The translations under genes were made by a program, and so were the position numbers. This document shows, piece after piece, positions 19,384 through 28,298 of a DNA stretch of 64,000 nt. Location of the stretch: NCBI GenBank assembly GCA_031178355.1, contig JAPSJC010000004.1:1-64000 (forward strand). The letters run 5' to 3'. Position 1 is the first letter of the stretch, and every line of letters begins with the position of its first letter. Below the pieces are notes generated by a model. That model did not search any database. It was given only the letters and a program-made list of their open reading frames with translations, and was not told where the DNA came from. The DNA comes from Ureibacillus sp. Lineage in GTDB: Bacteria; Bacillota; Bacilli; Bacillales_A; Planococcaceae.

Positions 19384-20397
19384 ATGGAAAAAGTAACTGT
19401 ATTTGGAGCTGGTTCTTGGGGAACTGCTCTAGCTATCGTTTTAGCCGAAAATGGCCATCAAACATTGTTATGGACTCATAGAGAAGACCAAGCTAACGAA
19501 ATAAATAACAACCATACGAATAAAAAATATTTGCCAGAAACCATTTTACCGAGTCAATTATCTGCAACTAGTGATTTAGAAAATGCAATTGAACATGCGA
19601 CTATTTTCGTTATCGCTGTACCTACCAAAGCAATCCGAGAAGTATGCGAAAATATGATGAAAACTTTAAATAAAGAAGTGTTAATCGTCCATGTATCAAA
19701 GGGTATAGAGCCGGATACTCATCTGCGAATTTCAGAAATTCTAGAAGCTAGTTTAACTAGTGAAGTTGTTGAAGATATTGTCGTATTATCTGGACCGAGT
19801 CATGCAGAAGAAGTTGTTTTACGTCACCCAACAACGATTACGGCAGCATGTAATAATATCAAGTCCGCGGAAAAAGTTCAGGATCTATTTATGAATGGAT
19901 ATTTTAGAGTTTATACAAATTCTGACGTAATTGGGGTAGAACTAGGTGGTGCTTTAAAAAACGTAATTGCCTTAGGAGCTGGTATCTCTGATGGTTTAGA
20001 TTACGGTGATAATGCGAAGGCTGCCCTCATTACAAGAGGGTTAGCAGAGATTTCCCGTTTAGGTGTCAGAATGGGGGGGAATCCTTTTACATTCTCAGGT
20101 TTATCCGGAATGGGAGATTTAATCGCCACTTGTACAAGCGTACATTCACGTAATTGGCGTGCAGGAAACATGCTCGGAAAAGGTCTAAGTTTAGATGAAG
20201 TATTAAATAGTATAGGAATGGTAGTGGAAGGGGTTCGTACGACAAAAGCAGCACATCAGCTCGCTCTTAAATACGAGGTACCGATGCCGCTTACTTCCGC
20301 ACTATATGATGTCTTATTTAATGATAAGAATCCAAAAGATGCGGTCGATGAGTTAATGATCCGTATGAAAAAACGTGAAATAGAAGATTTATTTTAA
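19384..20397 (+). CDS. gpsA: Glycerol-3-phosphate dehydrogenase [NAD(P)+]
   Basis: GpsA reduces dihydroxyacetone phosphate to sn-glycerol 3-phosphate, the backbone for phospholipids and teichoic acids. The 337-residue protein has the nucleotide-binding motif [12 protein letters not shown] at its start and the catalytic Lys in [14 protein letters not shown]. The start is ATG 19384, after GATGGGGGAA, 21 bases beyond der, so the two are probably co-transcribed. Confidence 0.97.
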   Translation: MEKVTVFGAGSWGTALAIVLAENGHQTLLWTHREDQANEINNNHTNKKYLPETILPSQLSATSDLENAIEHATIFVIAVPTKAIREVCENMMKTLNKEVLIVHVSKGIEPDTHLRISEILEASLTSEVVEDIVVLSGPSHAEEVVLRHPTTITAACNNIKSAEKVQDLFMNGYFRVYTNSDVIGVELGGALKNVIALGAGISDGLDYGDNAKAALITRGLAEISRLGVRMGGNPFTFSGLSGMGDLIATCTSVHSRNWRAGNMLGKGLSLDEVLNSIGMVVEGVRTTKAAHQLALKYEVPMPLTSALYDVLFNDKNPKDAVDELMIRMKKREIEDLF

Positions 20398-20426
20398 TAA
20401 ATCTTAATTGGATATAAATCAAGGGT

Positions 20427-20456
20427 GGAGGTATTAAATTTGTACCTCCTATTCTT
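20427..20456 (+). terminator. Weak terminator after gpsA
   Basis: GGAGGTA (20427-20433) pairs with TACCTCC (20443-20449) and is followed by TATTCTTCT. Confidence 0.5.
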
Positions 20457-20536
20457 CTGATTCAATAATTGGTGTAAATAAGGGCTAAGGGATTCTGTAA
20501 GACTAAGCTACTTTGAAGTTTTAAAATAAAGAAATA

Positions 20537-20568
20537 AATTCAACATTTTTGTTGAATTGTCCTTTTTT
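20537..20568 (+). terminator. Second terminator before the yphE-like gene
   Basis: AATTCAAC (20537-20544) pairs with GTTGAATT (20551-20558), followed by GTCCTTTTTT. Confidence 0.65.
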
Positions 20569-20604
20569 CATACATAGTAATAAGATTCGAAAGGTGGTAA
20601 AATC

Positions 20605-20862
20605 ATGCTAAATTTTTCACCATTAAATTTAATAATTTTAAATTATGCACGTGGTCCGCTTGCAAGTATGCACGCATTAGACGTTATGTGGGTTTCGTTT
20701 TATTCAATTGGTGCGATGCTAGTCTCTGTATTAATATTATCTGCCACAAGAAAATGGATTAAAAATGCCTTTTTATCCTTTATTATCAAATTGTTTGCCT
20801 TTTTACTATTCTTAATAGGATCATTTTTAATGGTATTAGTAGTCTTTACATGGCCTTCTTAA
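20605..20862 (+). CDS. yphE: Small two-helix membrane protein, DUF2768/YphE-like
   Basis: This 85-residue protein has two membrane helices (about 28-47 and 58-82) joined by a short basic loop (ATRKWIKN). The location between gpsA and yphF and the motif pattern fit YphE (DUF2768), which is found only in spore formers. The function is unknown. The ribosome site is AAAGGTGG before ATG 20605. A shorter start at the Met of ASMHALDVMW (residue 22) would give the length typical of Bacillus YphE. Confidence 0.75.
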   Translation: MLNFSPLNLIILNYARGPLASMHALDVMWVSFYSIGAMLVSVLILSATRKWIKNAFLSFIIKLFAFLLFLIGSFLMVLVVFTWPS

Positions 20863-20883
20863 ATGAAAAATGAGGTGAATAAG

Positions 20884-21609
20884 TTGAAAAATAAATGGAA
20901 ACTACTCTTTATGTTTATGGTTGTCGCACTTATATTAACGGGTTGTATGTATCCAGCAGAAGAAAGAACTGAAAATCAAATCCCAGACCAAGTGCAACTT
21001 GATGGTGTCCAAAGAGCAATAGAAGAATTCCAAGCTGACACGGGTGTATTACCAATTAAAACACGTGATATGGATACTGATATTTTTATAAAATATTTAA
21101 TTGATTTTGAAAAACTCGTTCCAAAATATTTGGCTAATTCGCCAGGGAATTCTTATGAAAAAGGTGGGATCTTTCAATATATTATTTGGGATCCAGAAAA
21201 TAACCCGACAGTAAAACTTGTTGATTTACGAGCTGCTGAAGCGATTAGAAATTTGAATATTCGTTTCTTAACAACAAAATATCCAACTTTTAAAGATCCG
21301 ATAACGACATATGTTTACTCTATAGACTACGAAAAACTCGGAATGGACACTGAAATTACAGTTCCAAGTCCTTATTCGAACAACAATCTACCACTTGTTG
21401 TGTCAACGGATGGCGATGTTTATGTTGATTATTCAATTGACTTAAATCTATTTATTAAAGAAAATAATCTAACACCTACACCTGGTGAGGACATTCGTAC
21501 ATTACTGATTGAAGAGTACCCAGTTGTTCCTGCGTATTCATTACCATATACAGTCGACGAGAATAATGATCCCGTATTTATGTTCGACCCAACAAAAAAA
21601 GATAAATAA
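20884..21609 (+). CDS. yphF: Lipoprotein YphF
   Basis: This 241-residue predicted lipoprotein has a basic start, a hydrophobic stretch and the lipobox LTGC (Cys21), so it should be diacylated and held on the outer face of the membrane. The start TTG 20884 follows GAGGTG with six bases of spacing; the ATG directly after the yphE stop has no ribosome site. The order yphE-yphF-spoIVA is as in B. subtilis. No enzymatic motif is recognised. Confidence 0.85.
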   Translation: MKNKWKLLFMFMVVALILTGCMYPAEERTENQIPDQVQLDGVQRAIEEFQADTGVLPIKTRDMDTDIFIKYLIDFEKLVPKYLANSPGNSYEKGGIFQYIIWDPENNPTVKLVDLRAAEAIRNLNIRFLTTKYPTFKDPITTYVYSIDYEKLGMDTEITVPSPYSNNNLPLVVSTDGDVYVDYSIDLNLFIKENNLTPTPGEDIRTLLIEEYPVVPAYSLPYTVDENNDPVFMFDPTKKDK

Positions 21610-21643
21610 ACGAATGGCTACCTACTATTTAAAAAATTTTTTC

Positions 21644-21676
21644 ACACCTTGTGCATTTTTCGTACAAGGTGTTTTC
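21644..21676 (+). terminator. Terminator after yphF
   Basis: ACACCTTGT (21644-21652) pairs with ACAAGGTGT (21664-21672), followed by TTTTC. Confidence 0.7.
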
Positions 21677-21703
21677 ATATTCCAGGAATACGCTTCATAG
21701 ACT
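21675..21703 (+). promoter_or_regulatory. Probable sigma-E promoter for spoIVA
   Basis: TCATATT (21675-21681), a 14-base spacer and CATAGACT (21696-21703) fit the mother-cell sigma-E consensus as I recall it (ATA-containing -35, CATACAAT-like -10). The predicted start is about 21710, leaving just enough leader for the ribosome site at 21713-21720. Confidence 0.6.
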
Positions 21704-21727
21704 ATATTACGTAAAGGAGGAGCTACA

Positions 21728-23206
21728 ATAGGCCAAGAAATCTTTCATCAAATAGCAGAGAGAACTAATGGGGATGTATATATCGGTGTTGTAGGACCTG
21801 TACGAGTTGGTAAGTCTACTTTTGTGAAGAAAATGATGGAGTCAGTTGTGCTCCCAAATATTGTTAATGAAGAAGATCGCAAAAGAGCACTGGACGAGCT
21901 GCCTCAAAGTTCACCAGGTCCTGTCATTATGACTGCAGAACCAAAATTTGTTCCTGCACAAGGAACACAGATTACTATCGGGGAAAGTGAAATTCCTTTC
22001 CGCATTCGTTTTGCTGACTGTGTTGGTTACATCATTGATGGTGTAAAAGGTTACGAGGATGAGAATGGACCAAAGTATGTTCACACACCATGGCATACTG
22101 AACCTATTCCATTCCAAGAAGCTGCAAAAATTGGAACTGATAAAGTTATCCGTGATCACGCAAATATTGGTGTAGTGGTTACTACGGATGGTACTGTGAA
22201 TGGTATCTCAAGGGAAGCGGCAGAAGTAGCTGAGTCACAAATTATTGAGCAACTAAAAGAAATTGGAAAGCCATTTGTTGTGATTTTAAACAGCAATATC
22301 CCAACTCATAGTAATACTGTTGCTCTACGTAATGAATTATTCGAACAATACGGAGTTCCTGTCATTGCAATATCTATTGATCAGATGTCACTTCGTGATA
22401 TGGAGTATATTTTACAAGAAGCATTATATGAGTTTCCTGTAGAAGACATCGAAGTAGAAAAACCAGATTGGTTAGATGTTTTAGATCAGACTCATCCATT
22501 AAATCAAACATTATCTGATTCAGTTGGTAGTGTTCTAGATTCCATTACAAAAATTCGCGATGTTTCTCAAGCTGCAGAGGAATTAAAACAAATCGATTTC
22601 ATCGAGGAAAGTGCAATTGAAAGAGTAGATGCTGGATTAGGTGTTGCTACTGTAAGAATCACATTAAAGCCAGAAATCTACAGAGCCGTATGCAATGAGT
22701 GGTTAGATCAACCAATTGATACTAAGAAAGATTGGTTACTGTTTATTAAAGAAGCAGCCGAAGCGAAAAAAGCTCAAGCTAGATTCCGAGATGCGATACA
22801 GGAAGCAACAGAAAACGGCTATGGTGTTACACTTCCTACGCTAGAAGAATTTGAACCAAACGAGCCAGAAATGATTAAACAAAACAACTTCTATGGCGTT
22901 CGCATGAGAGCTACTGCACCATCATTCCATGTTATCAGAGTAGATATGGAAACGGAATTTGCACCATTAATTGGTACTGAATTCTACAGTCAACAGTTAT
23001 TAAAAGATCTTCAATATGCTTATAATCATGACCGTCAAGCATTATGGGAAACACAATTGTTTGGAACACCTTTACACGAAGTGTTAAAAGAAGGTATTCG
23101 TTACAAAATGAATTCTGTTCCGAAAAATGCGAAAACGAGAATGCGCCAAACAATTGAAAGAATGGTCAATGAAGGCGACCGCGGTTTAGTTACATTTATT
23201 ATCTAG
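21728..23206 (+). CDS. spoIVA: Stage IV sporulation protein A (coat morphogenetic ATPase), apparent ATA start
   Basis: SpoIVA is a self-assembling ATPase that forms the basement layer of the spore coat on the forespore surface and is needed for cortex formation. The Walker A motif is GPVRVGKST (about residues 23-31). The reading frame stays open back to TAG at 21698, but no ATG, GTG or TTG occurs in frame before GTG 21824, which lies after Walker A. The codon ATA at 21728 sits seven bases behind a perfect AAAGGAGG (21713-21720). It gives 492 residues, the length I recall for B. subtilis SpoIVA, with N-terminal IGQEIFHQIAERTNGD aligning to the known start. The C-terminus ends in GLVTFII. Confidence 0.93.
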   Translation: MGQEIFHQIAERTNGDVYIGVVGPVRVGKSTFVKKMMESVVLPNIVNEEDRKRALDELPQSSPGPVIMTAEPKFVPAQGTQITIGESEIPFRIRFADCVGYIIDGVKGYEDENGPKYVHTPWHTEPIPFQEAAKIGTDKVIRDHANIGVVVTTDGTVNGISREAAEVAESQIIEQLKEIGKPFVVILNSNIPTHSNTVALRNELFEQYGVPVIAISIDQMSLRDMEYILQEALYEFPVEDIEVEKPDWLDVLDQTHPLNQTLSDSVGSVLDSITKIRDVSQAAEELKQIDFIEESAIERVDAGLGVATVRITLKPEIYRAVCNEWLDQPIDTKKDWLLFIKEAAEAKKAQARFRDAIQEATENGYGVTLPTLEEFEPNEPEMIKQNNFYGVRMRATAPSFHVIRVDMETEFAPLIGTEFYSQQLLKDLQYAYNHDRQALWETQLFGTPLHEVLKEGIRYKMNSVPKNAKTRMRQTIERMVNEGDRGLVTFII

Positions 23207-23244
23207 AAATAAAATAAAGCGTAGGAACTGCGCAAAATATTAAC

Positions 23245-23281
23245 AGGACTTTTCATTCTATAGGTGAAAAGTCCTTTTCTT
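23245..23281 (+). terminator. Terminator after spoIVA
   Basis: Perfect 11-bp arms AGGACTTTTCA (23245-23255) and TGAAAAGTCCT (23265-23275) are followed by TTTCTTTG. Confidence 0.85.
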
Positions 23282-23410
23282 TGTGTAGATTTGAAAAAAA
23301 CCTCTCTAAATAGCGGTAAACATGCATAAATACAGTTGCACCAAGGTTTTCTATATGTTACTCTTTTTACATGATTTAGGTTCTTGACCCCTTGAGAGGA
23401 GGTGACTGGT

Positions 23411-23683
23411 GTGAATAAAACAGAATTAGTTAACTCTGTTGCTGAAGCTGCTGAACTTTCTAAAAAGGATGCTTCTAAAGCAGTAGAAGCTGTATTTGAT
23501 GCAATTCAAGATGCTCTTGCAAAGGGTGATAAAGTACAATTAATCGGTTTTGGTAACTTTGAAGTACGTGAACGTGCGGCTCGTAAAGGTCGTAACCCAC
23601 AAACTGGTATGGAAATCGAAATCGCTGCAAGTAAAGTACCTGCCTTCAAACCAGGTAAAGCGCTTAAAGACGCTGTTAAATAA
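23411..23683 (+). CDS. hup: DNA-binding protein HU (HBsu)
   Basis: This 90-residue nucleoid protein bends and compacts DNA as a dimer. It shows the HU signature [21 protein letters not shown] and the C-terminal ending [11 protein letters not shown]. The start is GTG 23411, eight bases after AGGAGG; an in-frame GTG at 23402 is part of the ribosome site itself. It is located between spoIVA and folE/mtrB as in B. subtilis. It is probably strongly expressed, given the ribosome site and terminator. Confidence 0.97.
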   Translation: MNKTELVNSVAEAAELSKKDASKAVEAVFDAIQDALAKGDKVQLIGFGNFEVRERAARKGRNPQTGMEIEIAASKVPAFKPGKALKDAVK

Positions 23684-23702
23684 TAGCATCTTACAGTTAC
23701 AT

Positions 23703-23740
23703 AGAGTAGCCATCAATTCCTTGATGGCTACTCTTTTTTA
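23703..23740 (+). terminator. Strong terminator after hup
   Basis: Perfect 14-bp arms at 23703-23716 and 23721-23734 with a 4-base loop are followed by TTTTTTA. Confidence 0.9.
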
Positions 23741-24034
23741 CATGGTATACACAAAAATTAATTTATAATATGAAAATAATTTTTACTCATACATGAAACA
23801 GATTGAAAAGTCTCACAATTTTAATAGTGGTGAGATAATTACCTTGGTGTTACAATGCTATATGGTGTAAATAGTTGAAATAAATTATTTATATTAACAC
23901 AATGCTCAAAAAAATTTATACATAGAATAACCATTCATTGTAACCATTATCGTACATCCACGAAGTATGTGGTAATAATTTTATGATACGATTCGTTTAG
24001 ACAATGTGGGGATATAGTGCTTAGGAGGATATAT
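23741..24034. other. Gene-free stretch between hup and folE
   Basis: Together with the hup terminator, this gene-free interval is about 350 bases. It is very AT-rich and I see no open frame, repeat or clear sigma-A promoter. It ends with the folE ribosome site TTAGGAGGA. Presumably it holds the folE-mtrB promoter, which I could not pin down. Confidence 0.4.
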
Positions 24035-24604
24035 ATGACGAATGTTGATTTGAAAAAAATAGAAGATGCAGTAAAAATGATTCTTGAAGCTGTAGGGGAA
24101 GATATCCAACGTGAGGGATTACAAGATACACCAAAACGTGTATCAAAAATGTACGAAGAAATGTTTAGTGGAATTGGGGAAGATCCACGCGAATTTTTTA
24201 GTACTGTATTTCATGAAGATCATGAAGAGCTTGTGCTTGTTAAAGATATTCCATTTTATTCGATGTGCGAGCATCATCTAGTGCCTTTCTATGGAAAAGC
24301 TCATATTGCTTATATTCCCCGCGATGGACGAGTTGCTGGATTAAGTAAATTGGGTCGTTGTTTAGAATCGGTTGCTCGTAGACCACAACTACAAGAAAGA
24401 ATTACAGCGACAGTAGCTGATAGCATAATGGAAATGCTAACGCCTTACGGTGTATATGTTGTAGTCGAAGCTGAACATATGTGTATGACTATGCGTGGAC
24501 TTAAAAAACCTGGGTCTAAAACAATTACTTCTGCTTCAAGAGGATTATTTGAAACAGATGATGTGAAACGCCAGGAAGTAATTTCATTTATTCAAATGTC
24601 TTAA
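24035..24604 (+). CDS. folE: GTP cyclohydrolase I
   Basis: FolE (MtrA) converts GTP to 7,8-dihydroneopterin triphosphate, the first step of folate synthesis. The 189-residue protein carries the zinc and active-site motifs [16 protein letters not shown] and GLSKLGR. The start ATG 24035 follows AGGAGG with six bases of spacing. It is paired with mtrB 59 bases downstream, the mtrAB arrangement of Bacillus. Confidence 0.97.
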   Translation: MTNVDLKKIEDAVKMILEAVGEDIQREGLQDTPKRVSKMYEEMFSGIGEDPREFFSTVFHEDHEELVLVKDIPFYSMCEHHLVPFYGKAHIAYIPRDGRVAGLSKLGRCLESVARRPQLQERITATVADSIMEMLTPYGVYVVVEAEHMCMTMRGLKKPGSKTITSASRGLFETDDVKRQEVISFIQMS

Positions 24605-24663
24605 ATAAAAGACATGATTATGATATGATGTACAAAGAAAATGGAACCTTAGGAGAAAGTGAC

Positions 24664-24885
24664 ATGACAAATCCTGATTATATTATTATTCGTGCTGAAG
24701 AAGATGGAGTACATGTGATTGGTTTAACACGTGGTACGGATACAAAATTCCACCACTCCGAAAAGTTAGATACTGGAGAAGTAATGATTGCTCAATTTAC
24801 TGAGCACACTTCTGCAATGAAAATACGCGGAAAAGCAAAAATTTATTCTACACACGGTGTTGTAGAAAGTGACTTTAAAAAGTAA
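24664..24885 (+). CDS. mtrB: Tryptophan RNA-binding attenuation protein TRAP (MtrB)
   Basis: TRAP forms an 11-subunit ring that, when loaded with tryptophan, binds (G/U)AG repeats in trp leader RNA and blocks expression. This 73-residue protein keeps the highly conserved core [16 protein letters not shown] and [10 protein letters not shown], including the RNA-contacting Lys and Arg region (MKIRGKAK). The start ATG 24664 follows TTAGGAGAAAG. The trp operon that TRAP controls in B. subtilis is missing from its usual place in this window, so its targets lie elsewhere. Confidence 0.95.
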   Translation: MTNPDYIIIRAEEDGVHVIGLTRGTDTKFHHSEKLDTGEVMIAQFTEHTSAMKIRGKAKIYSTHGVVESDFKK

Positions 24886-24903
24886 AATGGTTTGGTATTA
24901 ATC

Positions 24904-24978
24904 AAACGTCTATGTAACTATGTTTAGTCATTTTTACACCACTTCAAAAGTGGGTGATTACTGTAGCTAAACGTTTTT
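24904..24978 (+). terminator. Extended hairpin and probable terminator after mtrB
   Basis: Nested pairings are AAACGT (24904-24909) with ACGTTT (24971-24976), GTTTAG with CTAAAC, and CACCACTT with AAGTGGGTG. They end in GTTTTTAG. A further hairpin (AGTAAGTACA with TGTACTGCTTACT, 24979-25010) follows directly. Confidence 0.5.
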
Positions 24979-25026
24979 AGTAAGTACAGTTAAATGTGTA
25001 CTGCTTACTGTTACAACCTCCCGCGG

Positions 25027-25140
25027 ATGCACAGATTTCATCAAAAAGTATCAGAAGCTATTAGTGTTCGAATTTTGGACACATTTTGTGATAGTAGAGG
25101 GAATTTATTAGACATTCGCATTTTAAGTGGAATGGAGTAA
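25027..25140 (+). other. Possible 37-codon small ORF in the hepS leader
   Basis: ATG 25027 to TAA 25138-25140 encodes 37 residues beginning MHRFHQKVSEAI and ending RILSGME. An in-frame ATG at 24994 would add 11 residues. No convincing ribosome site precedes either start, and I do not recognise the sequence. It ends four bases before the hepS start. It could be a leader peptide, a small protein or a chance frame. Confidence 0.25.
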
Positions 25141-25144
25141 TAAA

Positions 25145-25897
25145 ATGGATGCAATTTTCATTCAGAAATCGATTGAACAACTGAAAACAAGTACTTTCAA
25201 TCAATTACATCATAGTACTTTATTAAAATATACAGATGATCCCCCTTTAAATGACTACCAACTATTTTATTTAATATTACCTTTATTGAATAATGAAAAC
25301 TGGGATGATCATATAAATACAAGTGCCATTACAGTAGCAATGGTGCATGCAAGTTTGAGTGAGCATGAAAAAATTAACGAAACGAATGCAACCAGTAAGG
25401 AACAACAGTTAACTGTTCTATCAGGGGATTATTACAGTGGTCGATATTATCAACTGTTAGCTAAAACTGGGAATATTTCCTTAATTCGTGAAATCTCAAG
25501 AAGTATTGTTAATCGTTGTGAACAGCAAATTAAATTCTATGAATCAAATAAATTATCCGTTCAACAATGGTTAGAAAGTATATTAAAGATTGAAACCGTG
25601 CTTATTAGCAAATTTTATACGTTCTATAAATTTGATAAATATACAGCTATTATGACCAAATGTTTATTAATTTTAAAATTATATGATGAATTATCGAATT
25701 ACGAAAATGGTCATATGACAACCTTTATAAACAAGATCAATACTAATTTGGAATCATCCGTAACATTTGACCAGGTGATTGGCCAAGAAGTGGACAAATT
25801 ATACACTGAATTGACTGAATATCTTCAATCGTCAAAATTACTTAAGGACGAAGTAAAGTTATACATAATGAATCAGTTAGCACTTGGTCGAAAATAG
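25145..25897 (+). CDS. hepS: Heptaprenyl diphosphate synthase component I
   Basis: HepS is the small, non-catalytic-looking subunit that with HepT makes the C35 side chain of menaquinone-7. The 250-residue protein carries the family hallmark QLTVLSGDYYSGRYYQLL. The start chosen is ATG 25145, about eight bases after GGAG; GTG 25127 in the same frame lacks a ribosome site. The order hepS-menG-hepT is conserved in Bacillus. Overall similarity is low, as is normal for this subunit. Confidence 0.9.
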   Translation: MDAIFIQKSIEQLKTSTFNQLHHSTLLKYTDDPPLNDYQLFYLILPLLNNENWDDHINTSAITVAMVHASLSEHEKINETNATSKEQQLTVLSGDYYSGRYYQLLAKTGNISLIREISRSIVNRCEQQIKFYESNKLSVQQWLESILKIETVLISKFYTFYKFDKYTAIMTKCLLILKLYDELSNYENGHMTTFINKINTNLESSVTFDQVIGQEVDKLYTELTEYLQSSKLLKDEVKLYIMNQLALGRK

Positions 25898-25912
25898 AAA
25901 GGTTTTGAAAAA

Positions 25913-26617
25913 ATGGCAAAATCAAAAGAACAGCGTGTACATGAAGTTTTTGAAAATATATCTGAAAACTATGACAAGATGAATTCAGTTATTAGTTTTC
26001 AATTACATGTCAAATGGCGTCGTGACACAATGAAACATATGAAGGTAAAACAGGGTTCTAAATGTTTAGACGTTTGTTGTGGTACAGCTGATTGGACAGT
26101 GGCACTTGCTGACGCAACAGGTGAAACGGGTATGGTTAAAGGGCTTGATTTTAGTAAGAATATGTTGAAAGTTGGAGAAGGTAAGATAAAATCTTATCCC
26201 CAAATCGAATTAATTCATGGCAATGCAATGGAATTACCATTTGAAGACAATACATTTGATTATGTAACAATTGGTTTCGGGTTAAGAAATGTTCCTGATT
26301 ATTTGCAAGTTTTAAAAGAGATGAATAGAGTGTTGAAACCTGGTGGGATGGCTGTTTGCTTAGAAACATCTCAGCCTGAATTACCTGTATACCGACAACT
26401 TTTCCGTTTTTACTTTAAAAACATTATGCCTTTATTTGGGAAAATCTTTGCGAAAAGCTATAAAGAATATTCTTGGTTACAAGAGTCAGCAAATGAATTT
26501 CCGGGCATGAAAAAATTAGCTGCTATGTTTGAAGAGGCAGGCTTTACGAACGTGAATTATAAGGGATATAGCGGTGGTGCAGCTGCTATGCATCTTGGAT
26601 ATAAAAAAGAAATCTAG
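25913..26617 (+). CDS. menG: Demethylmenaquinone methyltransferase (MenG/UbiE family)
   Basis: MenG methylates demethylmenaquinone with S-adenosylmethionine, the last step to menaquinone. The 234-residue protein has the SAM-binding motif [10 protein letters not shown] and the UbiE family signatures GFGLRNVPD and RVLKPGG. It lies between the two heptaprenyl synthase subunits, 15 bases after hepS, forming a compact quinone operon. The product supplies the qcrABC complex encoded later in the window. Confidence 0.96.
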   Translation: MAKSKEQRVHEVFENISENYDKMNSVISFQLHVKWRRDTMKHMKVKQGSKCLDVCCGTADWTVALADATGETGMVKGLDFSKNMLKVGEGKIKSYPQIELIHGNAMELPFEDNTFDYVTIGFGLRNVPDYLQVLKEMNRVLKPGGMAVCLETSQPELPVYRQLFRFYFKNIMPLFGKIFAKSYKEYSWLQESANEFPGMKKLAAMFEEAGFTNVNYKGYSGGAAAMHLGYKKEI

Positions 26618-26633
26618 TGGGAAGTGTGTACGC

Positions 26634-27608
26634 GTGGAAAAGATGAAGCTAAAAATGCTCTATACCGACTTAAAACAGGATATAGACATCATCGAAAAAG
26701 AATTAGAAAAAGCGTTGAACTCGTCTTCACACTTGATTAATGAAGCGTCACTCCATTTATTACAAGCGGGCGGAAAGCGAATTCGCCCAGTTTTTGTTTT
26801 AATTAGTGCTAAGTTTGGAAACTATAATATTGAAGAAATAAAAAATATAGCTGTTCCACTTGAGTTGATTCATTCTGCATCACTTGTTCATGATGATGTG
26901 ATTGATAATTCAGATATGCGTAGAGGAAGACACACCGTAAAAGCACAGTGGAACAATCGTGTTGCCATGTATACAGGTGACTATATTTTTGCTCGTGCAT
27001 TGGAATATGTTACAGCAATCGAAAATGAAAAAGTTCACCAAATCCTTGCGCGTACAATGGTTGAAATTGTGAATGGTGAAGTAATTCAAATAGAAGATAA
27101 GTATCGTTTAAACCAAAACTTAAAAGATTACTTTAGACGCATCAAGCGAAAAACAGCATTATTAATAGAATCTAGTTGTGAACTGGGTGCAATTGTTGGT
27201 GGTTGTGATCCTCAAGTCGTTCGTCATTTAAAAAGGTTTGGGTATTATGTTGGTATGAGCTATCAAATTATTGATGATATATTGGATTTTACATCAACAG
27301 ATAAACAACTAGGTAAACCTGCAGGCAGTGATTTGTTGCAAGGAAATATTACTATACCAATATTATTATTAAATGAACAACCACAAATTCAACAGTTTAT
27401 TGAGCGTGCATCCAATGGAACAGTTACAGAAGAAGAACGATTGTCGATGCTTGAAATCGTTCGTAAATCTGAAGCAATAAAACAATCAACCCAAATTAGT
27501 AATCAATTTTTACTAAAAGCACTAAAAGAAGTTGAAGCTTTACCTGATCATCCAATGAAGAAAAAATTACGCGATGTGGCTTTATTTATAGGTAAAAGAA
27601 AATTTTAA
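26634..27608 (+). CDS. hepT: Heptaprenyl diphosphate synthase component II
   Basis: HepT is the catalytic subunit that adds isopentenyl units to make the C35 isoprenoid tail of menaquinone. Both aspartate-rich motifs are present (LVHDDVIDNSDMRRG and QIIDDILDF), along with GGKRIRP near the N-terminus. The start chosen is GTG 26634 (VEKMKLKM), nine bases after GTGGGAAG, giving 324 residues; ATG 26643 is an alternative. It directly follows menG. Confidence 0.95.
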   Translation: MEKMKLKMLYTDLKQDIDIIEKELEKALNSSSHLINEASLHLLQAGGKRIRPVFVLISAKFGNYNIEEIKNIAVPLELIHSASLVHDDVIDNSDMRRGRHTVKAQWNNRVAMYTGDYIFARALEYVTAIENEKVHQILARTMVEIVNGEVIQIEDKYRLNQNLKDYFRRIKRKTALLIESSCELGAIVGGCDPQVVRHLKRFGYYVGMSYQIIDDILDFTSTDKQLGKPAGSDLLQGNITIPILLLNEQPQIQQFIERASNGTVTEEERLSMLEIVRKSEAIKQSTQISNQFLLKALKEVEALPDHPMKKKLRDVALFIGKRKF

Positions 27609-27674
27609 TTAGAAAAATCAAGGTACAGTAAAAGTAGCAACACGTAACTTTTGTTATTATATAAACATTCTTAG

Positions 27675-27704
27675 TTGACCTGATTATTGTTATTTTGGTA
27701 ATAT
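27675..27704 (+). promoter_or_regulatory. Sigma-A-type promoter for ndk
   Basis: TTGACC (27675-27680), an 18-base spacer and TAATAT (27699-27704) precede ndk. Confidence 0.45.
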
Positions 27705-27760
27705 TTATCGGTAGGTGCTTATACTAATACCTGTACTTGAATTGAAGGAGTGTTAATTGA

Positions 27761-28177
27761 ATGGCTATCGAAAAAACTTATATCATGGTTAAACCTGATG
27801 GTGTAAAACGTCAAGTAATCGGAGATGTTATCAACCGCTTTGAGCGTCGTGGATTTGAATTAAAAGGTGCTAAATTAATCAATGTACCTCGTGAACTAGC
27901 TGAAGAACATTATGCAGAGCATAAAGAACGTCCATTCTTTGGTGAATTAGTTGACTTCATTACTTCTGGACCAGTATTTGCAATGGTTTGGGAAGGTGAA
28001 AACGTAATTAAACTTGCACGTACAATGATGGGTGCTACAAATCCTGAAGAATCTCAACCAGGTACAATTCGTGGAGACTACGCAGTTACTATTGCTGAAA
28101 ACATTATTCACGGTTCTGATTCTCCAGTTTCTGCTGAACGTGAAATCCAATTATGGTTCGGTAACGAATTAGCATAA
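27761..28177 (+). CDS. ndk: Nucleoside diphosphate kinase
   Basis: Ndk transfers the gamma-phosphate from ATP to other nucleoside diphosphates. It is 138 residues long. The active-site His lies in NIIHGSDS, and other family motifs are MVKPDGVKR and [10 protein letters not shown]. The ribosome site is GAAGGAGTG. It sits between hepT and cheR, as in B. subtilis, as a single-gene unit with its own terminator. Confidence 0.98.
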   Translation: MAIEKTYIMVKPDGVKRQVIGDVINRFERRGFELKGAKLINVPRELAEEHYAEHKERPFFGELVDFITSGPVFAMVWEGENVIKLARTMMGATNPEESQPGTIRGDYAVTIAENIIHGSDSPVSAEREIQLWFGNELA

Positions 28178-28188
28178 TTAGTTTGATC

Positions 28189-28231
28189 AAGAGAGCGACA
28201 CAAAATTATTTGTGATCGTTCTCTTTTTTTG
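28189..28231 (+). terminator. Terminator after ndk
   Basis: AAGAGAGCG plus ACACAAA pair imperfectly with TTTGTGAT plus CGTTCTCTT, followed by TTTTTTG. Confidence 0.8.
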
Positions 28232-28298
28232 TTTTAAAGTGACTCTTTTTATATGATAATAGGTATATGGAAAAAAATGATAATTAGGAGGTTATTGT

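Noticed and set aside
24625-24663. An earlier mtrB start giving 86 residues
   Set aside because: The ATG at 24664 has a strong ribosome site and gives the size of known TRAP proteins; the upstream codons lack one.
24900-25140. TRAP-binding (G/U)AG repeats upstream of hepS
   Set aside because: The few TAG and GAG triplets are spaced irregularly and too far apart; TRAP sites need many repeats with two or three bases between.
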